Positions 7,973-14,309 of a stretch of 14,822 bases of DNA are shown here, piece after piece; position 1 is the stretch's first letter, and every line of letters begins with the position of its first letter. The DNA lies in the NCBI GenBank assembly GCA_002390745.1, contig DGQK01000012.1, forward strand, positions 344,902 to 359,723, written 5' to 3'. Below the pieces are notes generated by a model. That model was not told where the DNA came from. It searched no databases and worked only from the letters and a program-made list of their open reading frames with translations. The position numbers were made by a program, and so were the translations under genes. Source of the stretch: Bacteroidetes bacterium UBA4416 (GTDB lineage: Bacteria > Bacteroidota > Bacteroidia > B-17B0 > Aurantibacillaceae).

Positions 7973-8012
7973 TACTATATACAAGCCATATTCCTAAAAA
8001 AACCGAACAGCC

Positions 8013-8330
8013 ATGTTACAGACCAGTACAGATAGCGATTTCGAGAGCCTGATCAAATCGAATGACAAAGTCGTTGTGAAATTTTTCGCCGATTGGTGCG
8101 GCTCCTGCAAATTATTTGCCCCTAAGTTTAAACGCCATGCCAATGATGAGCATAATGCGGATGTGCTATTCCTGGAAGTGAATGCCGAAGAGAATGAAAA
8201 CGCCCGTAAACTGGGTGGTGTAGATAACCTGCCTTTTATCGCAGCGTTTAAAAACGGGGTTCTCCTGGAAGGAGCGGCTACCAGCAAAGAGGATTATTTA
8301 CAGAAAATGATTGACGACCTGAGGAAGTAA
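8013..8330 (+). CDS. Small thioredoxin-family protein, WCGSC active site
   Basis: Cytoplasmic thioredoxin-fold oxidoreductase of 105 residues with no signal peptide. The active site is FFADWCGSCKLFAPKF at about residues 25-40: both redox cysteines are present, but Ser replaces the usual Pro of WCGPC. The cis-proline loop is VDNLPFIAAF near residue 71, and the strand LFLEVNAEENENARKLGG is thioredoxin-like. The length is normal for a single-domain thioredoxin. The Ser substitution should alter redox potential and partner choice, which is known for CXXC variants; the effect here is inferred. A small protein gene begins 25 bases downstream on the same strand with no terminator between, so they are likely one operon. 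No peroxiredoxin gene is visible in the window. Confidence 0.9.
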   Translation: MLQTSTDSDFESLIKSNDKVVVKFFADWCGSCKLFAPKFKRHANDEHNADVLFLEVNAEENENARKLGGVDNLPFIAAFKNGVLLEGAATSKEDYLQKMIDDLRK

Positions 8331-8355
8331 TGCGTTATTCCATACGTACTCTATT

Positions 8356-8598
8356 ATGAAAATACCGGCGATAAAAAAATTAGTAGAAAGCTATAGTCTG
8401 CCCCAATTACAGGAGGCGGAAGCGGCTTTGATGGAAGAGCAAAAACCCTCGATTGAGATCGGGGGTGATGATGAGGGAGAACAGCTCACGCACATCCTGG
8501 CTTCGATCTATATCAAAGAAAAAATGGAGCAGAACAACACGCCGTTTAATCAGGCGTTGAGGGATTTCAGCCAGCGGGTGCGGAACAGCATCGGCTAA
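8356..8598 (+). CDS. Small conserved acidic protein paired with thioredoxin (possibly DUF6952-like)
   Basis: An 80-residue protein, predicted cytoplasmic, with no signal peptide, no membrane segment and no cysteine. The N-terminal helix is MKIPAIKKLVESYSLPQLQEAE, an acidic middle stretch follows (EIGGDDEGEQLTHILASIYI), and the C-terminal helix is amphipathic and basic (FNQALRDFSQRVRNSIG). I recall a small Bacteroidota family of this shape, often beside thioredoxin or peroxiredoxin genes and possibly catalogued as DUF6952; this is from memory and unchecked. Function is unknown. It starts 25 bases after the thioredoxin stop and converges with the S41 peptidase gene, whose stop is 83 bases further on. 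Lack of cysteines argues against direct redox chemistry, so an adaptor or binding role is possible. Confidence 0.75.
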   Translation: MKIPAIKKLVESYSLPQLQEAEAALMEEQKPSIEIGGDDEGEQLTHILASIYIKEKMEQNNTPFNQALRDFSQRVRNSIG

Positions 8599-8681
8599 TC
8601 ATATACCTGCTTCACCAGGTTGAGCGGCATACCACCTGCCTGCTGCAATCAGTGGCGCGGGCAAGTCCGGAGCCGGGTGTA

Positions 8682-10118
8682 TTACTTCACCAGCTCCTTT
8701 ACTTTTTTCATATCCAGGTCCGATCCTTCCAGGATATCCTGCTTACCGTAAATGGTGCGGTAATCGGGCATGAGCCCATGCCCGGTGTTTTCAACGTCGA
8801 TGTCGTGGTAGATATGGTAAACCGGTACGAAAATTTTCACATGTGTGTTCGGTAAGAACAGTGATCCGGTGAGGATGGCATTGCTTCCGGCCACGTTGCC
8901 GCCGGTTTCATCACCTATGATCACTGCCTGAGCCTTGTGCTTCAAATAAGCAGCAGCGATGCAGCTCATGGAAAACGACTTTCCGTTGACCAGCACATAG
9001 GTAGTGCCGCGAAAGCCGTTCCTCTGTTTGGGAAAACCGAAGAAGAAATGCCTCAACCGTCCTTTTTTAGGGATTTCCGGCAGGAAGAAGGTGAAGAGCA
9101 GCGGAGTGATGCGCGTGCCGATATCCATTTTCAGCCTGCCGTTGAAGGGGATGAGGTTTGGCTTGCGGTCGAAGGGTACTTTGACGGTTTTGGGAATGAG
9201 GTAAGACATGAGTTTAAGCCCGTTGTTGATCTTACCGCCGCCGTTATCCCGAAGGTCGATCACCACATGCTCAATGCCCCTGCGCCTGATGTCCCTGAAT
9301 GTTCTTCTGAAAAAGCGGTTCCAGTGTTTTCCGCCAAAGCTGTTGACATCGATCACAGCCACAGGCTTGCCCGCCTCCAGGATGCTGTAGCGGCAGGTCT
9401 TGGTTTGATGCAGGGGAGTAACAGAATCCTGTTTCGGCAGGATCAGGGTGTCCTTCAGCGAGGAAATGGCCTCCAGCTTCGATGTGTAGAGGCTTCCGTT
9501 GCTGTGCTTCACGCTGAGGTTGTAGGAAGATTTGAAACCATAGCAAAATGAATAATAATATTTGAACCATTCGTATTTGATGCCGCGTTTCTTGCATGTT
9601 TCATTGCGGCCATCGGAGGTGATCACGGAAAAAATGGTTTTCAGGATCGTATCCGTGGGGTGCCCGTCGATGCTGGTAATCTCGTCGCCTGCAACGATCG
9701 CCGAATCAGCCGAGAGGTTGTTGATCACCATGAGGCGCCCATCGTCGAGCAGGTACGTGTTGAGCGGCATCACCGGCCTGCTGAGCTTTGCCACGGTTTT
9801 AACATAGGCTTTGGAAGCTGCGGCATCCGTATGTCCGCATCCGATTTTCGCAACGATCTGCTTGACGTAAAAGCGCACCTGCATCTCGTTGAGGGGTTTC
9901 GTGATCTTTGCCTTGGTGGCAGTGATAAACGCGCGCAGCGAATCTTCGGGAAAGTAGCGGTAAGGGTCGGGATGGAATTTCAGGAGGTAGCGGGCGGCGT
10001 AGTCGATGTCGGCCTGCACTTGTTCCACCGGGAAGGTTTTATGGATGTCGTAGGCCTTATCCTGCGCGTGGCAGAACATGCAGAATACCAGGGCTGCTAT
10101 CAGGGAAGAGATCCTCAA
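8682..10118 (-). CDS. S41-family peptidase-like exported protein (tricorn/IRBP type)
   Basis: Exported protein of 478 residues, probably periplasmic or lipid-exposed, with an S41 (C-terminal processing/tricorn/IRBP) fold. Residues 1-19 form a signal peptide (SSLIAALVFCMFCHAQ). GCGHTD (His96) matches the conserved His region of tricorn-like members. A PDZ-like segment follows at about 120-165 (SAIVAGDEITSIDGHPTDTI). The core has VVIDLRDNGGG at 285-295 and VLVNGKSFSMSC at 375-386, where Ser383 aligns with the nucleophile of TFSAxE-type members. IIGDETGGN at 400-408 lacks the Lys of CtpA, consistent with a Ser-His rather than Ser-Lys arrangement. The start is taken as TTG 10118: the frame has no ATG between the upstream stop at 10137-10139 and the signal peptide. 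It begins 10 bases after the gldC stop, so the two share a transcript. Activity and substrate are unknown. Confidence 0.85.
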   Translation of the reverse strand: MRISSLIAALVFCMFCHAQDKAYDIHKTFPVEQVQADIDYAARYLLKFHPDPYRYFPEDSLRAFITATKAKITKPLNEMQVRFYVKQIVAKIGCGHTDAAASKAYVKTVAKLSRPVMPLNTYLLDDGRLMVINNLSADSAIVAGDEITSIDGHPTDTILKTIFSVITSDGRNETCKKRGIKYEWFKYYYSFCYGFKSSYNLSVKHSNGSLYTSKLEAISSLKDTLILPKQDSVTPLHQTKTCRYSILEAGKPVAVIDVNSFGGKHWNRFFRRTFRDIRRRGIEHVVIDLRDNGGGKINNGLKLMSYLIPKTVKVPFDRKPNLIPFNGRLKMDIGTRITPLLFTFFLPEIPKKGRLRHFFFGFPKQRNGFRGTTYVLVNGKSFSMSCIAAAYLKHKAQAVIIGDETGGNVAGSNAILTGSLFLPNTHVKIFVPVYHIYHDIDVENTGHGLMPDYRTIYGKQDILEGSDLDMKKVKELVK

Positions 10119-10128
10119 TACCGTGTGT

Positions 10129-10455
10129 TTATTCCGCTAATACACCCATGCGCCTTCCGAGGCCGCTCATGTATTCACGGATGTCTTTTACGGTAGCCTC
10201 ATCGTTGGTGGCACGCAGGTAGGTGTCGGTGAGTGTGACAATATTCTGGTGGAAGAATTTCTTCATCTCATCCACGCTCATGTCTTTTGTCCAGAGGTCG
10301 ATGCGCATGGTATTGTTCTCTTTTTCGTCCCACAGGGCCAGCATGATGCTGCGGCAGGAGCTGCCTTCATTGGCATCGGGGGCTTCCCACTCGATTTTAT
10401 GCGGTAGCTGGTTTTCATCCACGGTTACTTTGAAGCGTATCTCTGAAGTCGTCAT
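10129..10455 (-). CDS. gldC: Gliding motility protein GldC homologue
   Basis: 108-residue soluble protein matching GldC, which supports gliding motility in Flavobacterium, probably by helping GldB, and is restricted to Bacteroidota. The N-terminus MTTSEIRFKVTVDENQLPHK and the core MRIDLWTKDMSVDEMKKFFH with LTDTYLRATND are characteristic. Length is as expected. There is no signal peptide, in line with a cytoplasmic protein. It is the first gene of a minus-strand pair with the S41-family protein. The usual neighbour gldB is not in this window. A T9SS substrate is encoded a few kilobases away, and T9SS and gliding share machinery, but GldC alone does not prove motility: non-gliding Bacteroidota also carry it. 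Confidence 0.88.
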   Translation of the reverse strand: MTTSEIRFKVTVDENQLPHKIEWEAPDANEGSSCRSIMLALWDEKENNTMRIDLWTKDMSVDEMKKFFHQNIVTLTDTYLRATNDEATVKDIREYMSGLGRRMGVLAE

Positions 10456-10492
10456 AATCTGTTGTTGCTGTGTTTGCTGTTTGGTGATAAGG

Positions 10493-10531
10493 CGCTAATT
10501 TACTTAAAATTTTAGCTTGTAAAACGCTAAT
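10493..10531. promoter_or_regulatory. Divergent gldC / rRNA methyltransferase intergenic elements
   Basis: In the 105-base divergent gap, the heptamer CGCTAAT occurs twice in the same orientation (10493-10499 and 10525-10531), 32 bases apart, flanking the AT palindrome TAAAATTTTA (10505-10514). The spacing is about three helical turns, so a shared regulator is possible but unproven. Confidence 0.25.
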
Positions 10532-10548
10532 AAAACCCAATAATAAGA

Positions 10549-10556
10549 TACCTTTG
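10549..10556 (+). promoter_or_regulatory. Putative -7 box TACCTTTG abutting the start codon
   Basis: TACCTTTG matches TAnnTTTG and ends 4 bases before ATG 10561. A transcript starting 5-8 bases after the box would be leaderless for ATG 10561, or have a leader of about 16 bases for the in-frame ATG 10579. No -33 TTTG at proper spacing. Confidence 0.45.
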
Positions 10557-10560
10557 CAGG

Positions 10561-11745
10561 ATGAGCGATTACCCACACATGACCCTACAGAACGGCAAAG
10601 AACTGCCGGTATTGCGTTTTCACCCCTGGATTTTTTCCGGAGCCGTCAAGCAACAGGATCCTTCCCTGAAGGACGGCGACATCATGGAGGTTTATTCCGC
10701 CAAACAGCAGTTCCTGGGAATGGCTCAATACCAGAAAGGCAGCATCACCGGGAGGATCATCTCTTTCAGCAAACAAAAGATCAATGTGGATTTTTGGGTC
10801 AAGAAGATCCAACGCGCTTATGATTACCGCAAATTCCTTAACCTGGAAGGCAATCCGCAAACCAATGTCTACCGCCTCGTATTTGGTGAAGGCGATGGCG
10901 CTCCGGGCCTCATTATGGATTACTATGCCGGTCACGTGGTGTTCCAGGCTCACAGCATCGGCATGCATTTGTGCCGCACGGATATTGCAGAAGCCCTGAA
11001 GCATGTTTACGGGCCGCAGCTGCGCTCGGTTTATGATAAAAGCTCGGAGACGCTCCCTGCCAATTATGCCGCAGGCCTTAGCAACGAGTACCTCTACGGG
11101 AGCTGCGACGAAGAGCTGGTGGTGCTGGAGAACGGCGTTAAATTTTACATCGACTTTATTGCCGGGCAGAAAACCGGGTTTTTCATTGATCAACGTGAAA
11201 ACCGCTCCCTGCTGGGCTCATACAGCAAAGGTAAGCGTGTATTGAATACCTTTTCCTATACGGGAGGTTTTTCGATGTATGCAGGCCATGCGGGCTGCGA
11301 GGTGGTGCATTCGGTCGATTCCAGCGCGAAGGCCATCGAGCTTTGTAACAAAAACGCGGTGCTCAACGGGATTGCCAATCATGAGGGCTTTGCTGTGGAT
11401 ACTTTCGATTACCTGAAAGACCACGGAAAAAATTACGACATCATCATCCTGGATCCGCCGGCCTTTGCCAAGAGCCGTGATGTCTCCCATAATGCCGTGA
11501 TAGGCTATAAGCGCCTCAACCAGATGGCCTTGCAGAATATTAAAAAAGGGGGCATCCTCTTTACTTTTTCCTGCTCGGGCGTCATCGATAAAAAATTGTT
11601 CTACAATACCGTTACGGCCGCTGCCATCGAGTCGCGCCGGAACATGAAACTGCTGCATACCCTGTCGCAGCCGGCCGATCATGTCATTACCCCTAATTTC
11701 CCGGAAGGGGAATACCTCAAAGGCCTGGCCTTTTACGTGGAATAG
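10561..11745 (+). CDS. rlmI: RlmI-like 23S rRNA (cytosine-C5) methyltransferase
   Basis: SAM-dependent RNA m5C methyltransferase of the RlmI (YccW) family, which modifies C1962 of 23S rRNA in E. coli; cytoplasmic. An N-terminal PUA-type domain (RFHPWIFSGAVK, then GDIMEVYSAKQQFLGMAQY) leads into a middle domain and a Rossmann methyltransferase. Key motifs are GFFIDQRENR near 207-216, the SAM loop VLNTFSYTGGFSMYA near 227-240, motif IV DPPAFAKS starting at D298, and motif VI TFSCSGV with Cys338 as the probable catalytic cysteine. The length of 394 is close to E. coli RlmI (396). The start is uncertain: ATG 10561 is listed, but ATG 10579 six codons later (MTLQNGKELPVLR) would leave the PUA domain intact and space better from the promoter box. 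Monocistronic and divergent from gldC. The exact target base in this organism is inferred. Confidence 0.9.
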   Translation: MSDYPHMTLQNGKELPVLRFHPWIFSGAVKQQDPSLKDGDIMEVYSAKQQFLGMAQYQKGSITGRIISFSKQKINVDFWVKKIQRAYDYRKFLNLEGNPQTNVYRLVFGEGDGAPGLIMDYYAGHVVFQAHSIGMHLCRTDIAEALKHVYGPQLRSVYDKSSETLPANYAAGLSNEYLYGSCDEELVVLENGVKFYIDFIAGQKTGFFIDQRENRSLLGSYSKGKRVLNTFSYTGGFSMYAGHAGCEVVHSVDSSAKAIELCNKNAVLNGIANHEGFAVDTFDYLKDHGKNYDIIILDPPAFAKSRDVSHNAVIGYKRLNQMALQNIKKGGILFTFSCSGVIDKKLFYNTVTAAAIESRRNMKLLHTLSQPADHVITPNFPEGEYLKGLAFYVE

Positions 11746-11830
11746 GGCGGCTTCGGTCAGGCCGGGAGCTCGCTCTTCCCCGAAAATGACCGTTGCCGGC
11801 ATTTACCCTTCAGGATGCGGAATTATTCGT

Positions 11831-11838
11831 TACATTCG
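11831..11838 (+). promoter_or_regulatory. Weak -7-like box TACATTCG before the ABC exporter operon
   Basis: TACATTCG differs from TAnnTTTG at one position and lies 16 bases before ATG 11855. The similar TATATTCG precedes the gene at 14310. No -33 TTTG is visible. The short gap 11746-11854 otherwise contains an imperfect GC hairpin without a T-tract. Confidence 0.3.
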
Positions 11839-11854
11839 TTTGTCAGAATATACT

Positions 11855-12805
11855 ATGAACCCTATTTTAGAAGTAAAGCACATTCATAAGCAGTATGCCA
11901 ACCATACCGCGCTAAGCGATGTGAGCCTGGCGATAGAGCCGCAGAAGATCTTTGGCTTGCTGGGACCTAACGGAGCGGGTAAAACCTCTCTCATCCGCAT
12001 CATCAACCAGATCACCGGGCCCGACCAGGGCGAGGTGTTCTTCAATGGCGAGAAACTGGCGCCCAGGCATGTCGAGATGATCGGCTACTTGCCGGAAGAA
12101 CGCGGCTTGTACAAGAAAATGTCGGTGGGAGAGCAGGTGATGTACCTGGCGCAGCTCAAAGGCCTCAAGAAGAACGATGCCAAAGCCAAACTGAAGGAAT
12201 GGTTCCGGAAATTTGAGATCGAAAGCTGGTGGGACAAAAAGATAGAAGAGCTCAGCAAAGGGATGCAGCAAAAAGTGCAGTTCATTGTCACCGTGCTGCA
12301 CGAGCCTAAGCTCCTGATCCTCGACGAGCCTTTCAGCGGCTTCGATCCTATCAATGCTCAGCTCATCAAAAAGGAGATCCTGGAGCTGAGAGAGAAAGGC
12401 GCCACCATTATTTTTTCGACGCATAACATGGGAAGCGTGGAGGAGCTCTGCGATAACATCGCCCTCATCAACAAATCGCAAAAGCTGCTCGACGGCTCCG
12501 TGAAAGAGATCCGGAAGCAATACAGCAGCAGTATTTATACGATCACGTTCAGGGGCAACCTGATGGGCTTTACCAATGCGGTGTGGGCCGCTGCGGAGTT
12601 CCTGGAAAAGAAATCGGAAGATCATGTGCATACCGTGACCCTGAAGCTGCTCCGCCAGAACAAGCCCAACGACCTGTTGCAGGCGGTCCTGAATTCGGGT
12701 GAGATCCTGTCTTTCCATGAGGTGATCCCTTCCATGAATGATATTTTCATCTCGGTTGTAGAACAGAAGCAAGCGGCCAATACCCAAAGCTCTTTTACAG
12801 AATAG
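11855..12805 (+). CDS. ABC exporter ATP-binding protein, NatA-like
   Basis: ATPase subunit, 316 residues, of an ABC-2 type exporter; binds the cytoplasmic face of the permease encoded next. Walker A is GPNGAGKT (37-44). The Q-loop region is GYLPEERGLYKKM, which lacks the usual Gln, as in NatA-like ATPases. The signature is LSKGMQQK (from 133), Walker B LLILDEPFSGFDP with Asp157 and Glu158, and the switch is His190 in STHNM. After about residue 215 a beta-rich extension resembles the DUF4162-type tail (SIYTITFRGNL). The open frame continues upstream into the methyltransferase, but ATG 11855 (MNPILEVKHIH) is the family-like start. The permease begins 28 bases after the stop, so the two form an operon. 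NatAB exports sodium in Bacillus; the substrate here is unknown. Confidence 0.9.
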   Translation: MNPILEVKHIHKQYANHTALSDVSLAIEPQKIFGLLGPNGAGKTSLIRIINQITGPDQGEVFFNGEKLAPRHVEMIGYLPEERGLYKKMSVGEQVMYLAQLKGLKKNDAKAKLKEWFRKFEIESWWDKKIEELSKGMQQKVQFIVTVLHEPKLLILDEPFSGFDPINAQLIKKEILELREKGATIIFSTHNMGSVEELCDNIALINKSQKLLDGSVKEIRKQYSSSIYTITFRGNLMGFTNAVWAAAEFLEKKSEDHVHTVTLKLLRQNKPNDLLQAVLNSGEILSFHEVIPSMNDIFISVVEQKQAANTQSSFTE

Positions 12806-12833
12806 ATCCTAACGTTTCAACTATTGCATTCAT

Positions 12834-14177
12834 ATGAACAAGCTTTTTTTAATCATACAAAGAGAATATTTTTCAAGGGTCAGGAAAAGATCATTCCTGC
12901 TGATGACCATTCTCGGTCCTCTGTTGATGGCCGGTGTGTTTATTGTGCCTGTATGGCTTGCCCTGCGCGACAAGACCGATCACCAGATCCTGGTGCTGGA
13001 TCACAGCGGCTTATTCATCAACCAGCTGCCCAACTCCAAGACCATCAAGTTCACCTACGGGGCAGAATCGCTTCAAAGCGCCAAAGCCAAGCTGAAAGAC
13101 GGGCCATTCGACCTGATCATGGAGATCAACGGCGATCCGATCAACGGCGAAAAGACCACGCCCCTCCTGTATTACAAAAAGCAGCCGGGCATGAGCACCG
13201 AGCAATACATTACCAATGCCATGGAAAACATCCTGTTCGATTACAGGCTTCAGGGCGACAGCATCGATGTTTCCAAGATCGACAAGGCGCGCCGCCCCGT
13301 GGAGATGCTTACCATCAAAGTGACAGAGAACGGCAAGGATGAAAAAACCAATACGGGAACCAATATGATCGTTGGCTTTGTGTGTGCCTTTATCATTTAT
13401 TTTATGATCTTCCTTTACGGCTCTCAGGTGATGCGTGGTGTGATCGAAGAAAAGACCAACCGCATTGTGGAGGTGATCTTCTCCTCCGTGAAGCCTTTCC
13501 AGCTGATGCTGGGTAAGATCATCGGGATTGCCCTGGTCGGGCTTACCCAGTTTATCCTGTGGATCGTGCTCACAATCACCATCCAGACGGTAACAATGAA
13601 CGTACTGTTCAAAGACCAGATCGCCGATACCGCCAAGCAGAATGCACAGGTCGAAAAGGTGATGAAAAATGATCTGAGTGCGGGAATGGATAAAATGCAG
13701 AAGGTGAAATCGCCGAACGAGGTGATCGAGCTGATCAACGAATTTCAAAACATCAATATCACCAAATTGCTGCTATGCTTTGGTTTTTATTTCCTGTTCG
13801 GCTATTTGCTGTATGCAGCGCTCTTTGCCGGTATCGGCTCGGCGGTGGACAGTGAGGCAGACACGCAGCAGTTCATTCTGCCCGTCACGGTACCGCTGAT
13901 CGCCAGCTTCGTCATTGCCCAAACGGTAGCCACGGATCCCGACAGCTCGATGGCTCAGTTCTTCTCGATCTTTCCGCTCACGTCGCCCATTGTGATGATG
14001 GTGCGCCTGCCATTTGACGTGCCGGCCTGGGAGCTGTTGCTGTCGATGGTTTCACTCATCATCGGTTTCCTGTTCTTTACCTGGCTCGCCGGCAGGATTT
14101 ACCGTACCGGTATCCTCCTGTATGGCAAAAAGGCCAGCTGGCGGGAGATCGGCAAATGGCTGTTTTACAAGCCCTAG
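12834..14177 (+). CDS. ABC-2 type exporter permease, NatB-like
   Basis: Inner-membrane permease of 447 residues, partner of the ATPase just upstream. The topology fits the ABC2_membrane_3/NatB family: cytoplasmic N-terminus (LIIQREYFSRVRKRSF), a first membrane helix at about 21-43, a large extracytoplasmic domain at about 45-175, then a cluster of helices starting at 178 (IVGFVCAFIIYFMIFLYG). The family motif EEKTNRIVEVIFSSVKPFQ begins at about 205. A short soluble insert follows (ADTAKQNAQVEKVMKNDLSA), then four or so more helices (LLLCFGFYFLFGYLLYAALF; LPVTVPLIASFVIA; LLLSMVSLIIGFLFFTW). The substrate cannot be read from sequence. There is no Shine-Dalgarno site before ATG 12834. No clear terminator follows the stop at 14175-14177. 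Confidence 0.9.
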   Translation: MNKLFLIIQREYFSRVRKRSFLLMTILGPLLMAGVFIVPVWLALRDKTDHQILVLDHSGLFINQLPNSKTIKFTYGAESLQSAKAKLKDGPFDLIMEINGDPINGEKTTPLLYYKKQPGMSTEQYITNAMENILFDYRLQGDSIDVSKIDKARRPVEMLTIKVTENGKDEKTNTGTNMIVGFVCAFIIYFMIFLYGSQVMRGVIEEKTNRIVEVIFSSVKPFQLMLGKIIGIALVGLTQFILWIVLTITIQTVTMNVLFKDQIADTAKQNAQVEKVMKNDLSAGMDKMQKVKSPNEVIELINEFQNINITKLLLCFGFYFLFGYLLYAALFAGIGSAVDSEADTQQFILPVTVPLIASFVIAQTVATDPDSSMAQFFSIFPLTSPIVMMVRLPFDVPAWELLLSMVSLIIGFLFFTWLAGRIYRTGILLYGKKASWREIGKWLFYKP

Positions 14178-14269
14178 TTTGTTCCCCTGCGGCCCCGGCG
14201 AATAAAGCGCAGAAGAGATGATGTCCTGAGAAAAATCGATAAACAGAAGCTTTTGTCCAACCAATGTGC

Positions 14270-14299
14270 TTTGTTTTGAAAGGCGAATTATTATATTCG
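14270..14299 (+). promoter_or_regulatory. Putative promoter TTTG-N18-TATATTCG for the peptide ABC ATPase
   Basis: TTTG at 14270-14273 and TATATTCG at 14292-14299 are 18 bases apart, close to the Bacteroidota -33/-7 spacing. This is the only box in the window with a recognisable -33 element. The -7 has C for T at position 7. The start codon ATG 14310 follows by 10 bases. Confidence 0.5.
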
Positions 14300-14309
14300 T
14301 CATACAATT

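Noticed and set aside
8606..8621. ACCTG-CTTCAC-CAGGT hairpin between the convergent small-protein and S41 genes
   Set aside because: A 5-base-pair stem without T-runs on either strand. The CTTCACCAG heptamer-plus recurring at the S41 3' end is probably chance reuse of Leu-Val-Lys codons.
8937..9551. Plus-strand open frame of 204 residues inside the S41 gene
   Set aside because: It is antisense to a protein with signal peptide and S41 motifs, and its translation shows no domain.
11763..11781. GC-rich hairpin CGGGAGC / GCTC-TT-CCCG after the rRNA methyltransferase
   Set aside because: The stem has a two-base bulge and is followed by AAAATG rather than a T-tract, so an intrinsic terminator is not supported.
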